This document shows positions 35,662 to 43,920 of a stretch of DNA of 64,000 nucleotides, piece after piece. The notes beneath the pieces are model-generated. The model made no database searches, had not been told where the DNA came from, and saw nothing but the letters and a program-made list of their open reading frames with translations. The DNA comes from Candidatus Melainabacteria bacterium (GTDB taxonomy: Bacteria > Cyanobacteriota > Vampirovibrionia > Obscuribacterales > Obscuribacteraceae): assembly GCA_016699165.1 (NCBI GenBank), contig CP064963.1, positions 2,294,001 through 2,358,000 of the forward strand. Direction: 5' to 3'. Within the stretch, counting starts at the first letter, position 1. Each line of letters opens with the position of its first letter. Both the position numbers and the translations under genes were made by a program.

Positions 35662-37119
35662 ATGCTTTTCACAAGTTTGCAATATTTGCTATTCCTACCC
35701 TTCGTAGTATTTTTGTTTTGGACTCTTCCAAGACGAATACGCCTCCCTATGCTGCTTCTAGCCAGTTACCTCTTTTACATGAGCTGGCAACCTATGTTCG
35801 TATATTTGATATTTGGAATGACGGTATTTAACTGGCTCCTTGGTAATCTTCTGTGGAAATCCCATCAGAAGAAAAAACTAATCTTTGGCTTTGGAATAGT
35901 TTTGAATTTGCTTTGTCTTGCTGTCTTTAAGTATTCAAATTTCATTTGCTCATCTTTGAATGCTTTTTCGACTACTTTCGTTGGTAAAAATCCCGGTTGG
36001 ATTACTGACATTGTCTTACCTTTGGCAATTTCCTTTTTCACCTTCGAATTCATACATTATCTGTTTGAGATTTATAGAGGCAAAAAGCCAATTGAATCAT
36101 TCGTCCTGTTCGCTCTTTTTGCTGCTTTTTTCCCCACTCAGATTGCAGGTCCAATTAAGCGCTTTCCGGACTTTGAAGTCCAAATGCAGGAAGATAAGCC
36201 TTTTAAACTTCAATATTTGGACGATGGAATTCCTCTCATAATTTTAGGATTTGCCAAAAAGATTTTGCTGGCCGATACATTGGCTCAGTTCGTCAACATG
36301 GGATATACGATTCCGAATGATTTTGGCTCTCTGGAACTCTGGCTTTTTGCATATGCTTTTGCTTTTCAAATTTATTTTGATTTTTCAGGATACACAGATA
36401 TTGCACGAGGCTCAGCGCGACTTTTTGGCTACTCAATACCGATCAATTTCAATTTGCCATACATGGCTAACAACATATCTAATTTCTGGCATCGCTGGCA
36501 TATCTCGCTTTCAACCTGGCTTCGCGATTATTTATTCATTCCGATGGGCGGCTCGCGCGGTAGCGAATTTAAAACCAATCGCAATCTTATGATGACGATG
36601 ATATTAGGGGGACTCTGGCACGGAGCATCCTGGAACTTTGTTTTCTGGGGCTTTTATCACGGTTTCGCGCTTGTAATTCACCGAGTCTTTTTGACATTAA
36701 AGCGTAGATTTGAGTGGGTAGATCAATTTGTTTCAAGCAAGTTGGGAAATCTTATAAGCATCATTTTTACTTTCCATGCCGTCTGCGTGGGATGGGTGTT
36801 ATTCCGAGTACAGGATATTGGAACCGCACTAAATGTGCTTAAAAGAATGCTCTTACTGTCCCCCATTTTGTCCCATACAGAGTCCACGAGCGGGCAATTC
36901 CTTGTTCTAAAACAAGATCTTCCTGTGATCATAGTTATTTCTATGATTTTGACCTTAATTTTGTTAGTAATAAATTTGCCTCTGGCTATGATGACAGAAA
37001 AACAGATTTTTAAAGGTTGCCCTTCATGGCTTGTTGGCTCGTTTTGCTGTTTTCTAATTTTAATTATGGTGATTTTTCTGCCTGATGGCACCCAACCATT
37101 TATCTATTTTCAGTTTTAA
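35662..37119 (+). CDS. MBOAT O-acyltransferase (AlgI-like), copy 1
   Basis: This 485-residue multi-pass protein is of the AlgI/DltB type: IQYLLF-like N-terminus (MLFTSLQYLLFLPFVVFLFW), PLAISFFTFEFIHYLFEIYR, AFFPTQIAGPIKRF, FQIYFDFSGYTDIARGSA, NFWHRWHISLSTWLRDYLFI and the catalytic-histidine block GGLWHGASWNF. It would carry acyl groups across the inner membrane for O-acetylation of the glycan. The SGNH gene follows after 14 bp, matching the known MBOAT/SGNH partnership. A start at 35662 aligns with the paralogue at 39536-40951; a TATAAT lies nine bases before it. Confidence 0.88.
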   Translation: MLFTSLQYLLFLPFVVFLFWTLPRRIRLPMLLLASYLFYMSWQPMFVYLIFGMTVFNWLLGNLLWKSHQKKKLIFGFGIVLNLLCLAVFKYSNFICSSLNAFSTTFVGKNPGWITDIVLPLAISFFTFEFIHYLFEIYRGKKPIESFVLFALFAAFFPTQIAGPIKRFPDFEVQMQEDKPFKLQYLDDGIPLIILGFAKKILLADTLAQFVNMGYTIPNDFGSLELWLFAYAFAFQIYFDFSGYTDIARGSARLFGYSIPINFNLPYMANNISNFWHRWHISLSTWLRDYLFIPMGGSRGSEFKTNRNLMMTMILGGLWHGASWNFVFWGFYHGFALVIHRVFLTLKRRFEWVDQFVSSKLGNLISIIFTFHAVCVGWVLFRVQDIGTALNVLKRMLLLSPILSHTESTSGQFLVLKQDLPVIIVISMILTLILLVINLPLAMMTEKQIFKGCPSWLVGSFCCFLILIMVIFLPDGTQPFIYFQF

Positions 37120-37133
37120 TTCTCAAACCAATC

Positions 37134-38357
37134 ATGCTTACCATCAACAAAAAAACTAAAAACATAGAAACTAAAGCAGCCAGTGAAATCACCCGCTCAA
37201 CACGGAATTTTAGTGGTTCTAATTTCTTGTGGATTATTTTGCTTCTAATAATAGTAGAAGTATTTCTTTCAATTTGCCGTCCACTTAAGTTCGTCCAAGT
37301 TCAAGGCACCATGTTGAAAGACAATGATTATGTTGGACTCAAAATAAATAAACTACTGGCAAATTCAAATAGAGTTAATTCTTATGTATTTGGAGATTCA
37401 ACAGCTGACTCTTTGTGCAGTTTCGCTGATATGTCTAACTACAAGGTGATACTAAATACAGTTACAAGATATGACTACAATGACGCCAAATTTGCTCAAG
37501 ATCAAATAGGGAAGCAGTTAGAATTACCTTTAAAAATCAAGAACGCTTATTTCGGCGGTTGCTTAATCTCAGACCAACATTTGATGCTAAAAAAACTGCT
37601 CGAAGCTGGCAATCGACCTAAAGTTGTTTTCTTAACAGTAGTTCCTAGACCTTTTTTGGACACAACTGTCGAAGAAAAGGTTTCTCCGGTTAAATGTTAC
37701 TTTGAGCATAGGCATCGCAATCTGAGTCAAGTACATGATTTTGTTGAACTTATCGACTACCTACTCACATCTTCCTCGAATATCTATAGAACTCGCTCAG
37801 ATTACGCGACAATACTTTCTAGCCTGGCATGCACTTCTTTTGGAAGACCACTGAATTCCTTTTCGACCACTAAAATAGGTATCACTAACAAAAACAAAGT
37901 TTCGTTGGTTGGAGATGAAAAAGTTATTGATCCGGATAAAAACTCAGATGAGGTTTTGAGCAAGTTTTGGATAAGCCATTACAAAAACGCCTATCTTTTT
38001 GATCAAAAAACCTATGATTTTCAGATATCGTGCTTCAAGGAAATGTTGTGTTTATTGAAGTTACAAAATATAGAAACCATTGTGATCAAGCTTCCGCTAG
38101 GAGAAAAAAATTTGGCACTAATACCCAAAGAAACCTCTTCAAAATGGAATGAGGAGATTAATGTTTTCGCTCATCGCTATGACGCTCATGTAATTGATTT
38201 GCAAAAAGATAGCAGATTCTCTTCACAAGACTTTCTGGACACTGTTCATCTATCGGGTCCGGGAGCTATCAAAACCTGGCTATACATTATTGATGACATC
38301 AAGAAAAACGATCTGGTTTGGCGAAAACTAAAAGATCAGTTTAAGACCGAAAACTAA
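37134..38357 (+). CDS. Membrane-anchored SGNH-hydrolase-like protein, copy 2
   Basis: The 407-residue protein has a transmembrane helix (about residues 30-47), then FVQVQGTMLKDNDYVG, block I GDSTAD (residues 87-92), VVPRPFLDTTVEEKVSPVKC and the C-terminal DxxH block FLDTVHLSGPGA. It is paralogous to 4917-6179. Encoded directly behind an MBOAT gene, it is the likely periplasmic acetyl-transfer partner, as AlgJ/AlgX are for AlgI. The copy on the other side of the island has no adjacent MBOAT gene; its partner may be the second MBOAT at 39536-40951. Confidence 0.8.
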   Translation: MLTINKKTKNIETKAASEITRSTRNFSGSNFLWIILLLIIVEVFLSICRPLKFVQVQGTMLKDNDYVGLKINKLLANSNRVNSYVFGDSTADSLCSFADMSNYKVILNTVTRYDYNDAKFAQDQIGKQLELPLKIKNAYFGGCLISDQHLMLKKLLEAGNRPKVVFLTVVPRPFLDTTVEEKVSPVKCYFEHRHRNLSQVHDFVELIDYLLTSSSNIYRTRSDYATILSSLACTSFGRPLNSFSTTKIGITNKNKVSLVGDEKVIDPDKNSDEVLSKFWISHYKNAYLFDQKTYDFQISCFKEMLCLLKLQNIETIVIKLPLGEKNLALIPKETSSKWNEEINVFAHRYDAHVIDLQKDSRFSSQDFLDTVHLSGPGAIKTWLYIIDDIKKNDLVWRKLKDQFKTEN

Positions 38358-38366
38358 CTAACTCAT

Positions 38367-39440
38367 TCAGCGCACTGTGATTTCTTGCGATTCTACTAGT
38401 TCGCGTGAAATTAGTTGTGCCAGATCCTCAACTTGCAGCCATTGCGTGTTGATATCGCTTCTGTACCTGAAACCATCTTCGACCTTGGTGCCACCTTTTT
38501 GGATAAGGCTATCTGCTTTCCACCACTGTTGATTTGGCTGAATAATATACCGATCTGGAAATTCGATACACCAAGGCGACTCATCGCGCGGAACTAGGGC
38601 TTCATGCAACTTTTCACCAGGACGCAGACCGAAATATTCGTATTTGCAACCGGGACCAACTGCTTTAGCTAGATCAGTTAGCCGCATACTGGCTATTTTA
38701 GGAACGAAAATTTCGCCGCCTTCCATCCACTCAATACTAGACAAAACGAAGTCCACTCCTTGGTCCAAAGTGAGCCAAAAGCGAGTCATACGCTTGTCTG
38801 TTAGTTTGAGAACGCCAGTTTTGCGCATCTCTAAAAACAATGGGATCACACTACCGCGGCTTCCTAAAACATTTCCATAACGAACAATCGAAAATTGTGT
38901 TTCACGCGAACCGGCATAGGCATTGGCAGTAACAAACAATTTGTCTGCGCATAGCTTGGTTGCTCCATACAAATTGACGGGGTTAGCAGCTTTGTCGGTG
39001 CTCAAGGCAAGCACTTTCTTGACACCGCGGTCGATTGCAGCATCAATTATGTTTGCCGCACCAATTACATTTGTTTTGACGAATTCAAAGGGATTGTATT
39101 CTGCGGCAGGAACTTGTTTAAGGGCTGCGGCATGGACAACTATATCTACATCCTGAAAAGCTCTATAAAGCCTGTCCTTGTCTCGCACGTCGCCCAGGAA
39201 GTAACGTACACATCGATCGTTTACAGTTTGCGACATTTCGTACTGCTTTAGTTCGTCGCGGCTGAAGATTATCAACTTCTTAGGATTGTACTTACTTAAG
39301 ACGTTTCTCACAAACTTTTGACCAAACGAGCCTGTGCCGCCCGTGACCAAAACGGTCGAGTTATTCCAGTCTATTTTGGAAGCTTTGGATGGTGAGGCCG
39401 AAGCTTCTTGCTTAGCCGCTTTGTCGTTCTTTGCGCTCAT
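38367..39440 (-). CDS. pseB: UDP-GlcNAc 4,6-dehydratase (inverting)
   Basis: The 357-residue extended SDR performs the first pseudaminic step. After a lysine- and alanine-rich 25-residue lead it has VLVTGGTGSFGQKFV (33-47), RDELKQYEM, FLGDVRDKDRL, VVHAAALKQVPAAEYNPFE, the catalytic STDKAANP (Asp149, Lys150) and YGATK (Tyr158, Lys162), then RYGNVLGSRGSVIP. This is PseB wording, distinct from LegB. It converges on the SGNH gene with a 9-bp gap and is 95 bp downstream of the second MBOAT gene on the same strand. The N-terminal extension is longer than in C. jejuni PseB. Confidence 0.92.
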   Translation of the reverse strand: MSAKNDKAAKQEASASPSKASKIDWNNSTVLVTGGTGSFGQKFVRNVLSKYNPKKLIIFSRDELKQYEMSQTVNDRCVRYFLGDVRDKDRLYRAFQDVDIVVHAAALKQVPAAEYNPFEFVKTNVIGAANIIDAAIDRGVKKVLALSTDKAANPVNLYGATKLCADKLFVTANAYAGSRETQFSIVRYGNVLGSRGSVIPLFLEMRKTGVLKLTDKRMTRFWLTLDQGVDFVLSSIEWMEGGEIFVPKIASMRLTDLAKAVGPGCKYEYFGLRPGEKLHEALVPRDESPWCIEFPDRYIIQPNQQWWKADSLIQKGGTKVEDGFRYRSDINTQWLQVEDLAQLISRELVESQEITVR

Positions 39441-39535
39441 TGACTGACTGCCTTCGTCTTTAGGATCTTTTCAAATTTAGGGTTCGGAAACGGTCTATTT
39501 TACGACCTTTCAGCCCTATCTTAATGATTAGACTT

Positions 39536-40951
39536 TTAGAACTGAAAATAGATGAAGGGCTCGGAATGATCCGGCAACAGACTGATTATGAGCACAATGA
39601 GCAAAAAGGAAAAGACTGCTTTGGCAAGAGGAGGCGCATTCTGGAAGATTTTACGTTGATTAAGCCATGATACAGGAAAGTTACAGAGCATCAACAGAGC
39701 AACCATCACCACAACGCATGGCACTATGAGCGGATAGTCTAGGGTAAAGAAAATGAGGTGCTTGAGCGATGAAAAATTGAATATTACCATTTTCTTGACG
39801 ATACCAAATGCAGTGCCTATTTCATGAACTCTAAAAAAGACCCAGCCTATGCAAACTACATGAAAAGTAAGCAAAATCGAGAAAAAATGCCATATCTTGC
39901 CTGCGAAAAATGACTTTAAATTAGCCCACTTCTCAGTCAATCTCACAAACTGTCTGTGTATTACAAGTGCCACTCCATGTAGCAGACCCCAAACCATGAA
40001 ACTCCAGGATGCGCCATGCCATAGACCTCCAAGGGTCATAGTGATAAGTAGATTGCGGTTGGTTTGAAATTCGCTACCGCGCGAGCCCCCTATGGGAATG
40101 AATAAATAGTCGCGCAGCCATGTAGATAGTGAAATATGCCAGCGGTGCCAGAAATCTGAAATGTTAGAGGCTATGTATGGCATGTTGAAATTGATTGGAA
40201 TTTTATAGCCAAAAAGCATTGCCGAACCACGAGCAATGTCTGTATAGCCTGAAAAATCAAAATAGATTTGAAAAGCAAATGCATATGAAAATATCCACAA
40301 TTCTGTCGAACTGAAGGCTTCGGGCATCTTATAGCCCATATTTACAAATACGGCTAAATTGTCTGCCAGAAGTAATTTCTTAGCTAATCCCATGATGATT
40401 AAAGGTATGCCCTCGTCAAAATAAGACAATTGAAAAGGCTTTTCCTCGTCCATTTGTTTTTGAAAATCCTGATAACGTTTGATTGGACCAGCTATCTGAG
40501 TGGGAAAGAAAGCAGCAAAAAGACAGAATAGCACTGGCGATTTCATCGGAGGATTGCCCCGATAGATTTCGAACAGATAGTGAATGAACTCGAAGGTAAA
40601 AAATGAAATTGCCAAAGGTAAGAGCATTTGCCAGTGCCAATCAAGACCAACTAGCTTGAGCGTGTCACAAACTAAACCAGCGTATTTGAAAATACCAAGA
40701 CAGAGTAAATTGACACCAATTCCGATACCAAAAGTCAGTTTTTTATTAGCCGATTTAGCTAGGACATTACCCCAAACCCAGTTGAAGAGACTCATCGCCA
40801 CAATCAGAATGAGAAACACCGGCACGCAGCACATATAGAAGTAATAGCTTGCCAGAAGCAAAAAAATCAGTCTGAGTTTTCTGGGCAAAAGCCAGTGGAG
40901 CGCAACCACCACAGGTAAAAAGATGAGATAGGCAAAACTGGCAAATAACAT
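39536..40951 (-). CDS. MBOAT O-acyltransferase (AlgI-like), copy 2
   Basis: This 471-residue membrane protein is closely paralogous to 35662-37119: MLFASFAYLIFLPVVVALHW, PLAISFFTFEFIHYLFEIYR, AFFPTQIAGPIKRYQDF, FQIYFDFSGYTDIARGSA, WHRWHISLSTWLRDYLFIP and GGLWHGASWSF with the catalytic histidine. Both copies end in PFIYFQF. It is followed on the same strand by pseB. No SGNH gene is directly adjacent, though one copy lies 1.2 kb away and another at the far end of the island. It marks the right edge of the island. Confidence 0.88.
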   Translation of the reverse strand: MLFASFAYLIFLPVVVALHWLLPRKLRLIFLLLASYYFYMCCVPVFLILIVAMSLFNWVWGNVLAKSANKKLTFGIGIGVNLLCLGIFKYAGLVCDTLKLVGLDWHWQMLLPLAISFFTFEFIHYLFEIYRGNPPMKSPVLFCLFAAFFPTQIAGPIKRYQDFQKQMDEEKPFQLSYFDEGIPLIIMGLAKKLLLADNLAVFVNMGYKMPEAFSSTELWIFSYAFAFQIYFDFSGYTDIARGSAMLFGYKIPINFNMPYIASNISDFWHRWHISLSTWLRDYLFIPIGGSRGSEFQTNRNLLITMTLGGLWHGASWSFMVWGLLHGVALVIHRQFVRLTEKWANLKSFFAGKIWHFFSILLTFHVVCIGWVFFRVHEIGTAFGIVKKMVIFNFSSLKHLIFFTLDYPLIVPCVVVMVALLMLCNFPVSWLNQRKIFQNAPPLAKAVFSFLLIVLIISLLPDHSEPFIYFQF

Positions 40952-41020
40952 TAGTTACGGATTGTACCAGGCGCTCTTTGCAACAGTATTTTAGCTCTCT
41001 AATTTATAGATGCAATTAGC

Positions 41021-41026
41021 TATAAT
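41021..41026 (+). promoter_or_regulatory. -10 box of the propeller-protein gene
   Basis: A consensus TATAAT ends six bases before the TTG start at 41033. The usual start point of transcription would coincide with the start codon, giving a leaderless mRNA. No convincing -35 hexamer is visible at 16-18 bp. Confidence 0.45.
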
Positions 41027-41032
41027 TAGAAC

Positions 41033-41896
41033 TTGACTCAGCCATGTTCAAGTAGGTCTATTGTTTTGTTTGCCCTAAAGACCCTCATCAGCATTTTGAT
41101 ACTACTTGCAACTTGCACCCAGGCGCAGGCTCAATTTTCACCGGTCAAAGCCAATCCACTTGAGATTACCCAAGTAGACAATTCGGTCCAGATGGTCGAC
41201 CTGCCTGATGCATCAACTGCCACAAAAGATGGAATTCTCTGCCTCTGGCACCAGAAGCCTTGCCTGATTAGTGACAACAAGATTTATGAAATCGACCCCA
41301 AAGAACTCAAATGCACTCTTTGCGATTTGCAGGGATTGTCCAAGCCAACCAAGTTACAAGTGAGCCAGGATGGAAGGCTGATTGGTATTACAACAGATGG
41401 AAAAGACGATTTTGTCTTTCTTGAGTCAACATCTATGCATGGCTTTGAAAAAATCAAATTACCAGTGCATGTGACCGGTCCTACCTCTTCCAGTGTTCTG
41501 CTTGGTGCTCGCGGCAATAACGTTCTTTTACTGTTGAAACGAAATTTGCTTATTTATGATGGCACCAAATGGGATACCAAAACAGTACCGCACGTAGAAG
41601 GCACATTTTATTTTCCAAACGAAATGCTCCTCTCGCGCGATAAGCTCTATCTGCGTTATGACTTTGGTCATTACGGTGGTGGGCTCACCTGTTTTGACCT
41701 GAGTTCCGGTGAGTGCAAAAAAATATTCGACAAGTCATCTGTAACCGACATGGCTTTAGATTTAAAAGACCGCCTCTGGTTCACCCATCAGGACTCTGAG
41801 GGTGGTATCGTACATGGTGCGCTTGCCAATCATGAAAATAATAAGGTAAACATTGCCTTAAGCGACAAAAAGACTCTGCTCCTTTTATGTCACTAG
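41033..41896 (+). CDS. Exported propeller-like protein, N-terminal part (probable frameshift)
   Basis: The 287-residue reading frame opens with a signal peptide (hydrophobic FALKTLISILILLATC, then AQAQF, cleavage likely after AQA) and continues with short repeated beta-strand units typical of propellers (for example LQVSQDGRLIGITTDGKDD and MALDLKDRLWFTH). It stops abruptly at KTLLLLCH, overlapping by 10 bp the next frame, which continues the same fold (AINQAGAILIGTLDKGIYKF). Reading through with one base fewer near 41878-41886 would join them as ...LLPFMSLAINQAG. So this is probably half of one gene, broken or mis-sequenced. Function unknown. TTG start. Confidence 0.6.
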   Translation: MTQPCSSRSIVLFALKTLISILILLATCTQAQAQFSPVKANPLEITQVDNSVQMVDLPDASTATKDGILCLWHQKPCLISDNKIYEIDPKELKCTLCDLQGLSKPTKLQVSQDGRLIGITTDGKDDFVFLESTSMHGFEKIKLPVHVTGPTSSSVLLGARGNNVLLLLKRNLLIYDGTKWDTKTVPHVEGTFYFPNEMLLSRDKLYLRYDFGHYGGGLTCFDLSSGECKKIFDKSSVTDMALDLKDRLWFTHQDSEGGIVHGALANHENNKVNIALSDKKTLLLLCH

Positions 41897-42708
41897 CTAT
41901 TAACCAAGCTGGCGCCATCTTAATTGGCACTCTCGATAAGGGAATTTATAAATTCGTCGAAGGACAGGCTGTAGAAAAAATCACGCCCGACTGGAACGCA
42001 AATGCTTTCATTTTAAGTATATTACCTCTGGAAAACGACGGATTTTGCTTCTTCGCTTCGGGGCACGGCGTAATCGTTTCAAACAATCTAGTCGACGCAA
42101 AATACAAGTCAGCAAACAATGCAAGTCTCTTTCGCTTGAACATGAAAAAATATTTTTTCCAGACTGCAGGAAATAAACAATATTTTGATGACACCGCCGC
42201 GGTATTTGAACAAACAGGCAAATACGCACAGGCAGCCGCTTTTTATCTATTGTCATCAATTGATTTTGCAAACGATCAGGACGACAAAGGCGCAGAGCTA
42301 GCCATAGCATGCGCTGAGCGCGCTGCGGTAAAAGTTCCTAACGAGCTCATACAGCCACTAACCAAAGAGCTTTTTACTATTGCCAACTCTGAACTGATTA
42401 AATCAATTAAGTTGAAAAAATTTGCTTTGCGCACAATTCAAAACATATATAAAGAACAAAAACTTACTTCTGATGCCAATTTAGAGGCAACTGTTGCACT
42501 TTTGAAATTACTTCCCGAAGATACTCAACTAGTGCGAAAACGCAATGGCCCCGCTCAGAATCAGCCTCAATTCAACACTGAAACCGACACGAATGGGGAT
42601 GAACAAAGCGAACCCGCCTTTGGTCGTGATAGTAGCAAATCCAAACAGGAAGCCGAAGCCATGCAGATGCAGATGCAAATGCAAATGCAGAATCAGCCGG
42701 CACAATAA
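41887..42708 (+). CDS. Propeller end plus helical domain, C-terminal part of the same protein
   Basis: The 273-residue frame begins in propeller sequence (GAILIGTLDKGIYKFVEGQ, FCFFASGHGVIVS), then gives a helical TPR-like region (residues about 95-190, FEQTGKYAQAAAFYLLSSID) and a polar tail ending in repeated MQ pairs. It has no signal peptide, so an exported function makes sense only if it is joined to the upstream frame. If translated alone, the 10-bp overlap would allow reinitiation. No match to a named family. Confidence 0.6.
   Translation: MSLAINQAGAILIGTLDKGIYKFVEGQAVEKITPDWNANAFILSILPLENDGFCFFASGHGVIVSNNLVDAKYKSANNASLFRLNMKKYFFQTAGNKQYFDDTAAVFEQTGKYAQAAAFYLLSSIDFANDQDDKGAELAIACAERAAVKVPNELIQPLTKELFTIANSELIKSIKLKKFALRTIQNIYKEQKLTSDANLEATVALLKLLPEDTQLVRKRNGPAQNQPQFNTETDTNGDEQSEPAFGRDSSKSKQEAEAMQMQMQMQMQNQPAQ
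42661..42690 (+). repeat. Imperfect hexanucleotide tandem repeat
   Basis: Five units of ATGCAG/ATGCAA in tandem encode a (Met-Gln)n run at the C-terminus of the propeller protein. Units differ by third-position changes, so slippage is less likely than in a pure repeat. Confidence 0.85.
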
Positions 42709-42709
42709 A

Positions 42710-43888
42710 TTGATTTTTAATGGCGTTATTGAGCAATTAGATATTCAAACAAGCCACAAAGGCAAATTAAAAGACTTAACTTTTGTGGCTAAAGACTTGC
42801 TCGACATCAAGGGGCTTGTGACTGGTGGCGGAAATCCCGATTGGAAAAGAACCCACGCACCGGCCACAAACAACTGTCCAGCGCTTCAAGCTCTACTTGA
42901 CGAGGGGGCGCACCTTTTAGGCAAATCATTAACCGACGAACTAGCATTCAGCCTTGATGGTCTTAATGTGCACTATCCCGTAGCACACAATCCTAATTTT
43001 CCAGGATGTATTACAGGCGGTTCTTCAAGCGGATCTGCTTCTGCAGTAGCGAATAACTTTTGTGATTTTGCTCTAGGAACTGACACTGCAGGCTCCGTGC
43101 GAGTGCCTTCGGCTTATTGCGGTATTTATGGCATGCGCCCTTCGCATAGTCGCATATCACTTGAAGGGACCATTCCTCTTGGCACCACTTTTGATACTAT
43201 TGGATTTATGTCTAAGTCGCTTGATTTACTGAATCAAGTTGGCTCGGTTCTTTTGCGTCAAGACAAACAAGCACCTCAAATGCGACAGATTAGCCTAGCT
43301 GAAGACTGTCTTTCGATACTGGATCAAAGTTGGCACCGGAGTTTTTTAGAAAAGTGGAGTGCCGTTTCAAACTTGAACTCCCAATTTGGATTCGCCGCAA
43401 ACAAAAAAATAGAACTCAAAAGCGACCTAGATTCTTTCAGCGAATTGTTTAATTATGCTCGTGGATTTGAAGCATGGAAAGCTCATGGAGAGTGGTTCGA
43501 GCAAACAAATCCAAATATGAGCGCCTCTATAAAACAACGCTTTTCATCTTGCCGCAATATTAGTGAAAATGACTACCAGAGCGCATTAACAAGACGAGCA
43601 GAATCAATCAAGTCAATTCACAAAAAGCTGAACGGCACTTTTTTGTTTCTTCCCACCGTCCGCTCCAAGCCTCCAAGTGTAAATGCAAGCGAAGACGAGC
43701 TATTACAAAATCGCAAGGCGAATATTCTATTAAATTCTCTTGCCTCATTTTGTGGACTGCCTCAAATTAGTCTGCCATACAAACATAAAGAAAAGAAATT
43801 TGCCTTTTCGCTCGTCGGTCCATCTGGCTCAGACATGCAACTACTTGCTCTTGCAAGATTTATCGAAAACAAAGACATTTTGGCTTGA
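42710..43888 (+). CDS. Amidase-signature family hydrolase
   Basis: The 392-residue protein has the Ser-cisSer-Lys triad of the amidase signature family: Lys28 in FVAKDLLD, the serine-rich CITGGSSSGSASAVA (about 100-114) and the nucleophile Ser129 in GTDTAGSVRVPS, followed by YGMRPSHSRIS. The C-terminus (GLPQISLPY, SLVGPSGSDMQLLALA) is also typical. It is shorter than GatA (about 480 residues) and has no gatB or gatC neighbour, so a general amidase is more likely than Glu-tRNA amidotransferase. The TTG at 42710 is the first start after the previous stop; the open frame further upstream lies inside that gene. Confidence 0.8.
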   Translation: MIFNGVIEQLDIQTSHKGKLKDLTFVAKDLLDIKGLVTGGGNPDWKRTHAPATNNCPALQALLDEGAHLLGKSLTDELAFSLDGLNVHYPVAHNPNFPGCITGGSSSGSASAVANNFCDFALGTDTAGSVRVPSAYCGIYGMRPSHSRISLEGTIPLGTTFDTIGFMSKSLDLLNQVGSVLLRQDKQAPQMRQISLAEDCLSILDQSWHRSFLEKWSAVSNLNSQFGFAANKKIELKSDLDSFSELFNYARGFEAWKAHGEWFEQTNPNMSASIKQRFSSCRNISENDYQSALTRRAESIKSIHKKLNGTFLFLPTVRSKPPSVNASEDELLQNRKANILLNSLASFCGLPQISLPYKHKEKKFAFSLVGPSGSDMQLLALARFIENKDILA

Positions 43889-43913
43889 AGACTGACTTTA
43901 ACTCAGTTATATT
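43885..43913 (+). promoter_or_regulatory. Sigma-70 type promoter for the ferredoxin-MBL gene
   Basis: TTGAAG (-35, 43885-43890), a 17-bp spacer and TATATT (-10, 43908-43913) end seven bases before the ATG at 43921. It overlaps the last codon of the amidase gene. The expected transcript would start at or next to the ATG. Confidence 0.6.
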
Positions 43914-43920
43914 CTGGTGC

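Noticed and set aside
42661..42690. ATGCAG repeat as a phase-variation switch
   Set aside because: The unit is six bases, so length change keeps the frame, and it lies at the extreme C-terminus.
42545..42709. Longer N-terminus of the amidase reaching back into the propeller gene
   Set aside because: The extra residues come from the out-of-frame CAGATG repeat (RCRCKCKCR) and do not match the amidase family.
42710..43888. Amidase as GatA of the tRNA-dependent amidotransferase
   Set aside because: Too short (392 residues), no gatB or gatC beside it; a general amidase is the safer call.
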